A stretch of 64,000 nt of DNA from Psychrobacter lutiphocae DSM 21542 (GTDB lineage Bacteria > Pseudomonadota > Gammaproteobacteria > Pseudomonadales > Moraxellaceae). How positions within the stretch are numbered: position 1 is the stretch's first letter; each line of letters begins with the position of its first letter. Below the pieces are notes generated by a model that ran no database searches, was not told the origin of the DNA, and saw only the letters and a program-made list of their open reading frames with translations. Below, in pieces: positions 28,466 to 38,311 of this stretch. The stretch is from assembly GCF_000382145.1 (NCBI RefSeq), contig NZ_KB907631.1, positions 28,471-92,470 of the forward strand, read 5' to 3'. The position numbers and the translations under genes were made by a program.

Positions 28466-29485
28466 TTAATCCTCATCATCGCTATCCAGACCAAACTCTT
28501 CAGCATGCACATTCCAATTAAGTTTAGTTCGACAAGCTTTGTAAAAGTCAAATCCAGGTGGGTGCAATAAAGTTAATTTATCTGGATGCTTATTGATATA
28601 CAAACGTTGCCCCTGCTCGATAGCAATACTTGGCTTACCATCGGCACTAACCATAGGCTGCGTTCTATTATCTCGATGGATATGTATCATAATCTCACTT
28701 TGATCACTAACCACAATTGGACGACTAGACAAGGTGTGTGGATGCATAGGCACCAAACATATAGCATCCAAACTTGGATGAATAATAGGTCCACCTCCAG
28801 ATAGGGCGTAAGCGGTAGAGCCTGTCGGTGTTGCAACAATCAAACCATCACTATGCTGACGATATACATCAAGTCCATCAATGGTCAACTGAAAATCAAT
28901 CATATGCACCGACTTACCAGCGTGCAGCACCACATCATTTAATGCCATATCCTGATGCACAATTTTGCGACCCTCACGCACTTCCATTGCTAATAAAAAG
29001 CGTAAATCTAATTGATAATCCCCCATCAATACTTGTCGTAGTTTGACGCCTACCTCATCAGGGTTAACATCTGTTAAAAAACCTAAACGTCCGCGGTTCA
29101 CCCCCAATACTGGGACTCGATAGCGTGCCAATGCTTGGGCAGCGTGCAAAATAGAGCCATCACCGCCAACCACTATCACTAAGTCACATATCTCACCCAA
29201 TAAGCTTCGCTTTACTATCTGTAACTGATTGAGCTTGGCTAGATCTAATTCAGGTAAACTAGCGGTTTCAGAGTCGATATATAAGTTCAGTCCCATCTCA
29301 TTAATTCTGCGACCAATCTCGTGGATTGTAGTAATCACTCCACGCCTGCGTGCACGACCCATGACTCCAATACGGCGAAAAGCTGGGTTTTTGATTGAAT
29401 GAAAATGAGGTGAATTAGATAGATCAGGCAACTTAACAGACTGCGCAGAGCTTTCCATAGGCTTAAGCTTCAATAAATGAGTCAT
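28466..29485 (-). CDS. nadK: NAD kinase
   Basis: NadK phosphorylates NAD to NADP with ATP or polyphosphate. The 339-residue protein has the catalytic GGDGS motif at about residues 106-110 (VIVVGGDGSILHAAQAL), the NRGRLGFLTD block, a LND motif in place of the commoner LNE (ALNDVVLH), and the glycine-rich TPTGSTAYALSGGGPI segment with PHTLSSRPIV. Lengths of 290-310 are usual; the extra residues are at the N-terminus. The ATG at 29458 (MESSAQ) is an alternative start. Neither candidate has a strong ribosome site. Certain by motifs. Confidence 0.95.
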   Translation of the reverse strand: MTHLLKLKPMESSAQSVKLPDLSNSPHFHSIKNPAFRRIGVMGRARRRGVITTIHEIGRRINEMGLNLYIDSETASLPELDLAKLNQLQIVKRSLLGEICDLVIVVGGDGSILHAAQALARYRVPVLGVNRGRLGFLTDVNPDEVGVKLRQVLMGDYQLDLRFLLAMEVREGRKIVHQDMALNDVVLHAGKSVHMIDFQLTIDGLDVYRQHSDGLIVATPTGSTAYALSGGGPIIHPSLDAICLVPMHPHTLSSRPIVVSDQSEIMIHIHRDNRTQPMVSADGKPSIAIEQGQRLYINKHPDKLTLLHPPGFDFYKACRTKLNWNVHAEEFGLDSDDED

Positions 29486-29846
29486 TAACGGTTCAATTAA
29501 ACAATAAATTTAGAAAATAAAATTAACAAAAAAGCTATCAATACAGCCGTAAGCGTATCACATTCTATGCATAACTGCATTAGCCTAATTATAATATACG
29601 TTATTTGATATACCTCACCACTTTTGCATAGTTCAAGTAAAGGGTTCTAAAAACAATAGGTGCCGCCACAGACAAAAGAATAAAAAAATGCTTTACTACA
29701 TCTACTTAACTAAGTTATGATTATCGATAATTGTGCTTATCATCTATCGATAAAATACGTCTTAAACTAATTATATAGACCTCAAGTTATTACATAGACC
29801 TCAAGTTATAAATACATCGTTATAAATACATCAAGGAATATTTATC
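29486..29846. other. Spacer between divergent nadK and yccA-like gene
   Basis: 361 bp, AT-rich. It has two short direct duplications just before the plus gene (ACCTCAAGTTAT at 29781-29808, and TTATAAATACATC at about 29806-29832). No gene seen. Confidence 0.5.
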
Positions 29847-30569
29847 ATGGCAAATCCTATTGTCAGTCGTGCCGAATTTACCCTTGGCGGTAAAGCAATG
29901 ACCGTCCAAGGCGTGGTACATAAAACCAGCTTTTTACTTGGCTTAAGTGCGCTAGCTGCCATCGGCTTTTTCTTCTATATTGTTAGTGGTGGTATGAGCT
30001 TTGGTATGGCACAGATGATCACCTTTGGCAGTATGTTTGCAGCCTTTGGTTTGGGTCTTTTTATCACCTTTAAACCTCAAAAAGCAAAAGCACTGGCTGC
30101 CCCATATGCTATTTTAGAAGGTATATTCTTAGGTGGCGTTTCTCTTATGTTTGCTGCCATTGATCCCACTATTCCGGTTAATGCTTTAGCGGCAACTTTC
30201 GTTACTGCCGCCGTTATGCTTGGCTTATACCGCTCAGGCTTAATTAAAGTAAATGAGAAGTTTCGTTCAATTATGATGTCAGCAATTATTGCTATTATGC
30301 TTATTTATCTGGCGCAATGGGGCTTCGTTTTATTTGGCTCAAGCTTACCATTTTTGTTTCAAAGTGGTGGCTTAGTTGCTATTGGCTTTAGCTTATTTGT
30401 TGTGGTTATTGCCTCATTTAGTCTATTATTAGACTTTGATAATGTTGAGCGTGGCGTTGCTGCTGGTATATCGGAAGAATATGAATGGGTATTTGGTGTA
30501 GGTATTTTGGCAACCTTAGTTTGGATGTACTTTGAGTTTATGCGTCTATTAAGCCATTTCCAAGACTAA
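29847..30569 (+). CDS. Bax inhibitor-1/YccA family membrane protein
   Basis: The 240-residue protein has about seven hydrophobic helices and the family pattern: N-terminal KTSFLLGLSALAAIGFFF, ILEGIFLGGVSLMF in the middle, and a C-terminal LLLDFDNVERGVAAGISEEYEW containing the paired acidic residues of the proposed di-aspartate pH/ion sensor. E. coli YccA modulates the FtsH protease. An AAGGAATATTTATC site precedes the ATG. Monocistronic, between inverted composite repeats. Family is clear; substrate or ion is inferred. Confidence 0.88.
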   Translation: MANPIVSRAEFTLGGKAMTVQGVVHKTSFLLGLSALAAIGFFFYIVSGGMSFGMAQMITFGSMFAAFGLGLFITFKPQKAKALAAPYAILEGIFLGGVSLMFAAIDPTIPVNALAATFVTAAVMLGLYRSGLIKVNEKFRSIMMSAIIAIMLIYLAQWGFVLFGSSLPFLFQSGGLVAIGFSLFVVVIASFSLLLDFDNVERGVAAGISEEYEWVFGVGILATLVWMYFEFMRLLSHFQD

Positions 30570-30702
30570 AGCTTTTTGCAAGTAATGACAGCCATAACCT
30601 TATTAATAAGTCATTAAAAGGTCGTTGCAAACTGCACCGACCTTTTTGCTTTCTACTTAACTTATAAACACCTTACTTAACTTATAAACATTTCTACTTT
30701 TA

Positions 30703-30762
30703 ACCTCACACTCAACGCTTAGCGTAGGGTGTGGGTAGCAAGGCTGTGGCTTTAGCCCAGCA
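30703..30762 (+). repeat. Rep-2 element, partial copy
   Basis: ACCTCACACTCAACGC followed by AGGCTGTGGCTTTAGCCCAG at 30740-30760. The left end and core match the Rep-2 family; the right end is missing. The other spacer sequence (30763-30918) shows nothing. Confidence 0.65.
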
Positions 30763-30918
30763 TATTTGATTAAGGTAACGTGTTTTTGGATTTAAAGCAC
30801 CAGTGATTAGTCATTTGTTTTAGATGTCAGTTTTTTACCGTATATTTTTTTATCCAGCGTTGCCGTAAAACCACCGACTTTAGGCTGTGGATATAAGGCA
30901 ACAAGACTATCGCATAAT

Positions 30919-31024
30919 TATAGTCACAGCCATATTAAAGAGTTACAGCGTTAACCTCGTTTAGCCTACCTCAGTGGCACTGCACTCGATTGCCTTGTAA
31001 CTTATTTATCTGACTACAACTATA
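30919..31024 (-). repeat. Rep-4 element, copy B (reverse)
   Basis: Reverse complement of the element at 27981-28087 with few differences; ends TATAGTCACAGCCA and TGACTACAACTATA. Confidence 0.85.
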
Positions 31025-31041
31025 CTTGCAGCCAAACAGTA

Positions 31042-31145
31042 ATACCTTTTCTGAAAAATAACCTATCTTTGTCAAACTCGCTAAACCTACTACTTGTAGC
31101 GTTTGCACTCTTTTTCCTCGATATCTTAATTTTCAGATTTGGTAT
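31042..31145 (-). repeat. Rep-1 element, copy D (reverse)
   Basis: 104 bp. Together with Rep-4 copy B it is the reverse-oriented twin of the composite at 27875-28087. Confidence 0.9.
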
Positions 31146-31261
31146 AAGTTTGACACACTAACCCTATGAAAACACTCAAGCTACGCATCAAAAACATAAA
31201 CCAGCTAAACAAAATAGCTGGGAGTGTCAACTATGCGTAAGTCCTAATAAAAATAAGATAG

Positions 31262-34228
31262 CTAAGCCCGCTGCAATCGCAGCGCATTTACTACTACCAC
31301 AAATGAGCTTAATGACATTCCAATAGCAGCAAGCCATGGTGGTACATAGCCAAACGCTGCAGGCAACAATACCAAAGAATTGTAGCTAATTGCCCAGTGT
31401 ATGTTTTGCTTGATAATCTTATGTGCTTTGTCAGCCACACGCTTGGCATCATATACAGCAGAGATCGTACCATTTAAAATTACACTATCACTAGACACTT
31501 GCGCCAAATCAGCTGCGCCTGCAATGGCAGTAGATATATTAGCTGCTGCCAATACAGGGGCATCATTAATGCCATCACCAACCATCATCACCACATGGCC
31601 TTGCTGTTGTAGCTGCTTAATATGATTCACCTTATCTTTCGGTGATAGCCCAGTATACACCTGATTGATACCTAGCTGATCAGCGACTAGATGTGCGTGA
31701 CTACTCGGATCTCCTGTCAAAATTAGTGGCTGTATCTGCAACGCTTGTAGCTTTGCAATCATTTGTGCTGCCCCCTCACGCACACTGTCATTGAAGTAGT
31801 ACAATGCGACTGGTTCCCAGCGTTCTAAGGGTTGCGGCAAATTTGACAATTTTGTGTTATGCAGGCCATCCTCATGATACGTACTAGGATTGACACAGCG
31901 AGCCAACATCACTGCGGTACTGGCCTGCTGCTGCTTCAATGCCTGCTCTAAATCAAAATCAAGTACTTGTCCATTAAGTGCAAACTCGATATGACCCAAA
32001 CGATATTTGAAGCCATCTCCTTCATCAGCTACTACCGCCTCAACACCACCTGCAGTATGATGTACTAAGCCGCTGACCTTTGGCAGATGCAACTGATATG
32101 CCGCATCTAATAGCGCTGTGGCTATTGGGTGACGGCTGCCTACCTCTAAGGCGGCAGCTATTGCTAATAAGTTATCTTTATCCGCTAAAGGTGAGTCCTT
32201 ACCCTTCGTCATCGCATCTATATAGAGCAAATTGGGCTTACCATAAGTTAAAGTTCCCGTTTTATCAAAGGCTACATGGGTAATTTCTGCTAACGTCTGG
32301 ATAGTGTGACCACGGGTGGTCAAAAAACCATAACTTGCCAGCCTGTTGGTTGAAACCGTCAAGGCGATCGGCGTTGCTAGTGACAAGGCACAAGGACAGG
32401 TGGCTACCAATACCGCAACTGTTGCCCATAAAGCTTGTGACGGATCTACAAAGAACCAACCGATAAACACAAATACCGACAGCACCAAAATACGTGCTAC
32501 AAACCAGCGTGCCCACTTATCCGCTTGCTCAGCAACTTTTGGCTTTTCACTCATTGCCCGATTCATTAATCTATCAATCAACGCAATTTGACTATCTTCT
32601 GGCAAGGCAGTAACTATCATAATAAATGGCTGACTGTCATTTTGTGAGCCACCTATAATGTGTTCACCTCTGTGCTTGACAATAAGCAAGCTTTCGCCAG
32701 TTAATAGGCTTTGTGACACAGTCGCTGTTTCGCTACACAAGATACCATCAGCCACAACCTCACTACCCGCTTCAATCATAATGACATCGCCTATATTTAG
32801 TGATTGGGCGGTGACAATGTCGCTATTTGGTGTAAGTTTTTGGGCTTGGTCAGAGCTGCTATTCGCCAAAGCTAACTTCTGTTTTTTATCATCAATTCGT
32901 TTATGACGACGCACATTATGTATTTTATCACCGTAATGAGCTAACTGCGTCAATTGCTCAGTGCTCAAGGCCATTGGGGCGGCATCTGTCTCTAACAACT
33001 CAATATCATCTATCTGTTGTCGTCCAGCTTCATCTCTATGAACATAAGCAGCATGGACATTGGCAACGTCTTCTTTATGATCAGTCTTGTCTAGGGCTTG
33101 AATATCAGCAACGAATTGTGGTGCAAAATCAATACGCTGCACTAAGGTCGGCTCAACCACTACCAAGTCATTTGCCATATTGGCCGCCTTTAAACGCGCA
33201 TTATGCTCAATATAGCGTCCTGCCAACAGGAAAAACACAAACATGCTGACCGAATCATAGTAGGTTTCTCCGCCACCGCTAATAGTAGCGTACAAGCTGG
33301 CAAAAAAAGTCACTATCAGGGCAATACTGACTGGCACATCCATATTTACCTGACGTACTTTGACCGCAGACCAAGCAGAAGTGAAAAAAGGCACTGCACA
33401 ATAAAAAAATACTGGCACACTGACAAATAACGATACCCAGCGCAAAAAGTCACGTTGCTCAACCAACATACCGCTATAACTTGTGTAGTTACCAAAGTAC
33501 ATACCCACTGCAAACATCATGGCCTGCATTGCTCCCAAAGCAGCAATGCCTAAGCGTATCAGCATGGTTTTGTTATGACGTGCTAGCATCGCTTCATGGG
33601 TATCTTGTCGATACGGCTTCGCGTCATAACCTATTTGGTTGACAGTGGCCAGAATATCGCTAATGGGCAACTTATTTTCATCCCAAATGACCCGCATACG
33701 CTGATTCGTTAAATTCACCTGACAGGTTTCTACCCCATCTAGCTCATATAACCGAGACTCAATCAACCAGGTACAAGCTGCGCAGCGCAAGTTATTCACT
33801 GACAGCTCCGCTACCGATTTACCCTCTGACTCATAGACAAATTGTGACTTAATCTCTTCATGATCATATGCCTGCAACCGCTCTAATTGAGTCGGCAAGC
33901 TGGCTGTGCGGTTGATCTCTGATCGGTCTAAATAATATTGCTCTAACCCAGCCTCGACGATACTCTCTGCTGCCAACTGACAGCCAAGACAGCACATTAA
34001 GCGTGATTCACCTAACACATAGGCTCGAAAAGGTGGATCTGGAACGGGCTCAGCACAGTGAAAACAATGCCCTTCTGGTGGTAATACCAAGTCGGTAAGA
34101 TCCTCTGGTAAATAGGAGTAACCTGACTTCGTAGCAGTTTGTTGCTGAGATGAGTTTGGTAAATTAGAAGCAGGTGAATTAGTATTATCTTTGGAATGGG
34201 TCATCATATTATTCACAATCAGTGACAC
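31262..34228 (-). CDS. ccoI: CcoI/FixI-type copper P1B-ATPase
   Basis: The enzyme exports copper across the inner membrane, in this branch to supply cbb3-type cytochrome oxidase. In order: an N-terminal cysteine-rich domain (about residues 55-100; CFHCAEPVP and CCLGCQLA), an HMA domain with CAAC at about 148-151, membrane helices, the phosphatase (A) domain with TGES, the metal-site helix with CPC near 613, the phosphorylation motif DKTGT near 656, and GDGIND near 884. It is 988 residues against about 800 usual, mostly owing to an insert of about 100 charged residues before the A domain (about 345-455). No oxidase genes are adjacent, so the CcoI label rests on the N-terminal domain; a general CopA role is possible. 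Confidence 0.88.
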   Translation of the reverse strand: MSLIVNNMMTHSKDNTNSPASNLPNSSQQQTATKSGYSYLPEDLTDLVLPPEGHCFHCAEPVPDPPFRAYVLGESRLMCCLGCQLAAESIVEAGLEQYYLDRSEINRTASLPTQLERLQAYDHEEIKSQFVYESEGKSVAELSVNNLRCAACTWLIESRLYELDGVETCQVNLTNQRMRVIWDENKLPISDILATVNQIGYDAKPYRQDTHEAMLARHNKTMLIRLGIAALGAMQAMMFAVGMYFGNYTSYSGMLVEQRDFLRWVSLFVSVPVFFYCAVPFFTSAWSAVKVRQVNMDVPVSIALIVTFFASLYATISGGGETYYDSVSMFVFFLLAGRYIEHNARLKAANMANDLVVVEPTLVQRIDFAPQFVADIQALDKTDHKEDVANVHAAYVHRDEAGRQQIDDIELLETDAAPMALSTEQLTQLAHYGDKIHNVRRHKRIDDKKQKLALANSSSDQAQKLTPNSDIVTAQSLNIGDVIMIEAGSEVVADGILCSETATVSQSLLTGESLLIVKHRGEHIIGGSQNDSQPFIMIVTALPEDSQIALIDRLMNRAMSEKPKVAEQADKWARWFVARILVLSVFVFIGWFFVDPSQALWATVAVLVATCPCALSLATPIALTVSTNRLASYGFLTTRGHTIQTLAEITHVAFDKTGTLTYGKPNLLYIDAMTKGKDSPLADKDNLLAIAAALEVGSRHPIATALLDAAYQLHLPKVSGLVHHTAGGVEAVVADEGDGFKYRLGHIEFALNGQVLDFDLEQALKQQQASTAVMLARCVNPSTYHEDGLHNTKLSNLPQPLERWEPVALYYFNDSVREGAAQMIAKLQALQIQPLILTGDPSSHAHLVADQLGINQVYTGLSPKDKVNHIKQLQQQGHVVMMVGDGINDAPVLAAANISTAIAGAADLAQVSSDSVILNGTISAVYDAKRVADKAHKIIKQNIHWAISYNSLVLLPAAFGYVPPWLAAIGMSLSSFVVVVNALRLQRA

Positions 34229-34426
34229 AGTTAAGGGATAAAGCTCAGCCTATTGTACCAGTTATAGTAGATTCAATAATGCCATCTTAGTCTTGGCAGC
34301 CAACCGTCATTGCTCGTATGTTACACATTTATCAATACTGTGGTAGCAAAATGTGAAAAAGCAATGAAAAGTAGCTGTGTTAGCACTATATAGGCAGACA
34401 ATGACGGCAATTACATTGAAAATAAA

Positions 34427-37024
34427 GTGGTTTTACGTCATTATAATCGAGTCTTTTTTTATGTTGGTAAAACTATCGTGCATCACAACCCATCAAATAA
34501 CACACCCAAACACATAAAGCTAAAACCTGTGACCACAAATAACCTACACACAAACCATCTGCCCAGCCCACAGCAGCAACAGGGGCGGTCATTTTTTAGC
34601 TTTATTTTGCTCATTATTATTATCGTAGGCATGCTCATCTTAGCCATGTATCTGATCAAGCAAGATAGAGTCATTACCACGAAGTTTGAAGGTAAACGCT
34701 GGAATATCCCTGCCAAAGTTTACTCACAGCCCCTTGAATTATATCAAGGCGCACCGCTGACGACAAAAAACTTAGATACTTGGCTAAACCTGTTAAATTA
34801 TCAATCCAGTTCCAACTATGACCGTACAGGTACGTATAATAAGTCTTCTGGGCAATACATTATTCACACCCGTGGCTTTCGTTATAGCGCTAATGATGTT
34901 GATCCAGAACAAGTCATCAAACTCAAAATTGAAAACTCAAAAATTACCAGTATCCAAAGCACTCAGCCTAATGCTACTGGCATAGTACGTATTGAACCAG
35001 CAACCATAGGTGGTATTTATCCAGATAATAATGAAGACCGTATTGTCTTGCCTATTGCAGAAATTCCACAGCCATTAATTGATGCACTGATTGCCACCGA
35101 AGATCGTAGTTTTTATCAACATAAAGGCGTATCACTAAAAGGCATCGCTCGTGCCATTTATAACAACTTGCAAGGTGGCTCAATGCAAGGCGGCTCAACC
35201 ATCACCCAGCAGTTGGTAAAAAACTTCTTTTTAAATTCAGATCGTACCTTCAAACGTAAAGCCAATGAAGCTGTAATGGCGATACTACTTGAGCTACATT
35301 ATGATAAAAATGAAATCCTACAAACCTATTTAAATGAAATTAACCTAGGTCAAAATGGCAATCGCTCAATTAATGGTTTTGGCTTGGCATCTCAGTTTTA
35401 TTTTAACAAACCATTAAAAGAGCTTCGCATTGATCAGCAAGCTATGCTAGTAGGACTGGCCAAAGGTACCAGTTATTACAATCCTCGCCGCAATCCAGAA
35501 CGGGCTTTAACCAGGCGTAACACTGTATTGGCCAATATGCTGACCACAGGAAAAATAGATCAGGCCACTTATGAAGAGGCCATCGCTCAGCCTCTTGATG
35601 TTGTCGCCAAGCCCAGTACAGGAAAAAGCTTATTTCCAGACTTTATGGATGTGGTAAAGCGTGAACTACAAGCCAATTATCATCCTGAAGATTTAAAAAA
35701 CGAAGGGCTAAAAGTCTTTACTACGATGGATCCCATTGCACAACTGGCTGCTGATGCAGCGGTTGATAGACAGCTGGGCAGTTTGCGCAAACGCAGTAGT
35801 AAAACTAAGTCACTACAAGCGGCATTAGTCAGTGCCAATCCAGCCTCTGGTGAGCTGGTCGCTGTGGTCGGTAGTGGTAGTGAGTTTACAGGTTTTAACC
35901 GTGCAGTCGATGCCAAACGTCAAGTTGGCTCATTACTAAAGCCCTTTATTTACATGATGGCTATTGAAAGTGGTAAATACAACTTGGCTAGCCAAGTTAA
36001 TGATAATCCTGTGACCTTAAACTTACCTGATGGCTCAAATTGGAGTCCAAAAAACTATGATGGTCGCGATCATGGCTATGTCCCCTTAATGACTGCGCTG
36101 GCAAAGTCTTATAACCAGGCAGCGGTTAATACTGGTCTTGAGTACGGGGTTACCCCTTTTATTGCCCAGATGCAGCGACTTGGGATAAATGAAAAAATCC
36201 CTACCTATCCATCTTTGTTTTTGGGGTCAATTGAGCTAACCCCTATGGATATGTTAGGTATGTATCAAGTGATGGCTGCTGGTGGCTTTCGTACGCCACT
36301 GATTAGTATCCGCTCTGTGGTTGACAATCGAGGTCACATCTTACAGCGCTCAGGATTAGATACCAAACGTAGTATCGCACCTGATGTTAACTATGTCACC
36401 AATTATGCCCTACAAGAAGTCGTCAGAAGTGGTACAGCAAGCTCATTAAAATCTTTGGGATCAAAACTAAATCTAGCAGGAAAAACCGGCACCACAAATG
36501 ACTATCGAGATGCTTGGTTTGCAGGTTATAGTGGCAACTATGTCAGTGTGGTTTGGGTGGGTCGTGATGATAACAAACCTATTGGCTTGAGTGGTGGTAG
36601 TGGTGCTTTGCCTATTTGGAAAGACTATATGAACCGGCTGCACTTAACTCCAGTTGAGCTGGTACAGCCTGACAGTGTTGAGTGGCTGTGGCTAGAAAAC
36701 GGTACTGGCAAGCTATCACATGAAAGCTGTGAAGGTGCCCGTTATTTGCCTGTACTTAGTAAATATTTACCAGAAGAAGCCAGCGACTGTGCATTGGCTA
36801 TTTATCAGCAAGAACAAGAGCGCCAGCGTCTGCAATGGTTTAGAAATCAACATAGAGCCTTACTCGACCAAAGCCGTCAGTTAGATAATGAGGCACAAGT
36901 TGATGGCTTAGCAGCAGATGAGGATGCCTCAGCAACAGTCGATACAGACTCAACCAACCAGCCACTTGAAGATGAAGGCAACAACGCAGAAACTTGGTAT
37001 AATAAAGCACTAGAGTGGTTTTAA
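34427..37024 (+). CDS. mrcB: Penicillin-binding protein 1B
   Basis: Bifunctional peptidoglycan synthase. A cytoplasmic N-terminus leads to one membrane helix (about residues 57-80), a UB2H-like region (WNIPAKVYSQPLELY), the glycosyltransferase domain with catalytic Glu in TEDRSFYQHKG (near 224) and QGGSTITQQLVKN, then the transpeptidase with SxxK (GSLLKP, near 499), SYN (KSYNQAAVN) and KTGT (near 685). Length of 865 matches E. coli (844). The start is uncertain: I give GTG 34427, the first in-frame start, with no clear ribosome site. An acidic tail follows the catalytic domain. A TPR lipoprotein gene follows and is its likely activator. Confidence 0.95.
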   Translation: MVLRHYNRVFFYVGKTIVHHNPSNNTPKHIKLKPVTTNNLHTNHLPSPQQQQGRSFFSFILLIIIIVGMLILAMYLIKQDRVITTKFEGKRWNIPAKVYSQPLELYQGAPLTTKNLDTWLNLLNYQSSSNYDRTGTYNKSSGQYIIHTRGFRYSANDVDPEQVIKLKIENSKITSIQSTQPNATGIVRIEPATIGGIYPDNNEDRIVLPIAEIPQPLIDALIATEDRSFYQHKGVSLKGIARAIYNNLQGGSMQGGSTITQQLVKNFFLNSDRTFKRKANEAVMAILLELHYDKNEILQTYLNEINLGQNGNRSINGFGLASQFYFNKPLKELRIDQQAMLVGLAKGTSYYNPRRNPERALTRRNTVLANMLTTGKIDQATYEEAIAQPLDVVAKPSTGKSLFPDFMDVVKRELQANYHPEDLKNEGLKVFTTMDPIAQLAADAAVDRQLGSLRKRSSKTKSLQAALVSANPASGELVAVVGSGSEFTGFNRAVDAKRQVGSLLKPFIYMMAIESGKYNLASQVNDNPVTLNLPDGSNWSPKNYDGRDHGYVPLMTALAKSYNQAAVNTGLEYGVTPFIAQMQRLGINEKIPTYPSLFLGSIELTPMDMLGMYQVMAAGGFRTPLISIRSVVDNRGHILQRSGLDTKRSIAPDVNYVTNYALQEVVRSGTASSLKSLGSKLNLAGKTGTTNDYRDAWFAGYSGNYVSVVWVGRDDNKPIGLSGGSGALPIWKDYMNRLHLTPVELVQPDSVEWLWLENGTGKLSHESCEGARYLPVLSKYLPEEASDCALAIYQQEQERQRLQWFRNQHRALLDQSRQLDNEAQVDGLAADEDASATVDTDSTNQPLEDEGNNAETWYNKALEWF

Positions 37025-37111
37025 ACTGTGTGTCCATCGCATTAAGTTAGGGATAGTAGTTTGAATATCTGATATCTCTAAATATAAGCTATCTTTTATG
37101 GTTGCTAGCTA

Positions 37112-37214
37112 ATACCAAAACTGAAAATTAAAATATCGAGGAAAACAAGTTCAAACGCTACAAATAGTAGGTTTAGCGAGTTTGACAAAGATGGGGGTTT
37201 TTCAGAAAAGGTAT
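37112..37214 (+). repeat. Rep-1 element, copy E
   Basis: 103 bp between mrcB and the lipoprotein gene; one base shorter, with a changed tail (GATGGGGGTTTTTCAG). If the two genes form an operon, this element is transcribed within it. Confidence 0.9.
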
Positions 37215-37277
37215 AAAAACACAGATCACTACACTTGTTGCATACTAATTGAAAATTCTAAACCTGCTACGGACTGA

Positions 37278-38054
37278 ATGTTTATGCCCTTTTTTGTTCG
37301 AATACATCGCTATCAAACAACACCCCAGCTAGCTATCAGCATTGCTCCTATTAGCACTGCTTTACTAATGGTCGGGATACTGACAGGCTGTCAAACCACA
37401 TCCCACCTGCCTAGTAGCAGCACACCTAGTAGCAGCCGCGGTGATACACCTTCAGACGTAATACAGCATGACACCTCACAATCGACTACTCAGCAACTAG
37501 GCATCTATGAGCAAGGTGCGACAACAATCGCTAAACCAACAAGGCCAGAGCCTTCGGTTAAGTCAGAGCCTTCGGTTAAGCCAAAACCAACTACGACACC
37601 CCAAAAAACAGAGCCTGTGCCTTCCATCCCACCAATGCCAGTGCCTGAAACCAAAACAGCACAACAAATACTACTTGAGCAGGCCCGCCAAAATAGTAAG
37701 CAAGCTAGCCCTACCACCTCAAGTATTGAAGATGGTAGCAACATACCTGCCTTTCAACGACTGATGAATACTGGTATGGCACAAATGCGCCAAGGGCAGC
37801 TCAGCGCCGCCCAAAGCACCTTTACTCGAGCACAGCGCATAGCGCCGCAATCATCGGCCGTTTATTACTACCTCAGTCAAATAGCATTAAAACAAAATCA
37901 GCCACTAAAAGCGGAAGCCATGGCACGCCGTGGTCTAGTAGTTGCGCAAACGACAGCTACAAAAAAAGCACTTTGGCAAATTATCTTGATGTCTGGTCAG
38001 GCTCAAGGCAATACACGCGTTATTAATGAGGCCAAAGCCGCTTTGGCTCGCTAA
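37278..38054 (+). CDS. TPR lipoprotein, LpoP-like PBP1b activator candidate
   Basis: The 258-residue protein begins with a long signal peptide ending in the lipobox LTGC (Cys at residue 38), so it should be a lipoprotein. A Ser/Pro/Thr-rich linker (about 40-150, with repeated EPSVK) leads to a TPR-type helical domain (about 158-258: GMAQMRQGQLSAAQSTFTRA, YYYLSQIALKQNQPLKAEAM). In Pseudomonas and relatives the PBP1b activator LpoP is a TPR lipoprotein encoded next to the PBP1b gene; position, topology and domain agree here. The function is inferred from that parallel. Several TPR lipoproteins exist, so this is not proof. Confidence 0.72.
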   Translation: MFMPFFVRIHRYQTTPQLAISIAPISTALLMVGILTGCQTTSHLPSSSTPSSSRGDTPSDVIQHDTSQSTTQQLGIYEQGATTIAKPTRPEPSVKSEPSVKPKPTTTPQKTEPVPSIPPMPVPETKTAQQILLEQARQNSKQASPTTSSIEDGSNIPAFQRLMNTGMAQMRQGQLSAAQSTFTRAQRIAPQSSAVYYYLSQIALKQNQPLKAEAMARRGLVVAQTTATKKALWQIILMSGQAQGNTRVINEAKAALAR

Positions 38055-38119
38055 GCGCCAACTATTTTTATAAGTCCCTACCTATAAGCTGAAGTTAATA
38101 ACTTGTAAGCTGAAATCAA

Positions 38120-38209
38120 TAACTTGAGGTTCCAAGTAACCCAGTAGAAGTACTTGTCGTAGGCTAAACGAGGTTGACGCTGTCACTCTTTTGTTTGGCT
38201 ATGACTATA
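38120..38209 (+). repeat. Rep-4 element, copy C, decayed
   Basis: The right half (GTAGGCTAAACGAGGTTGAC ... GGCTATGACTATA) matches Rep-4 closely; the left half is diverged and lacks the TATAGT end. Sits between the lipoprotein gene and prmA. Confidence 0.65.
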
Positions 38210-38311
38210 CATTCCACCTCCATACAGCTCTATTAACCAAGCTGTATTCCAGCTAGAATAGAGAGGTGACTGATTAACTTTTAGATAATGTAGATTAATT
38301 TGAGGATTATT

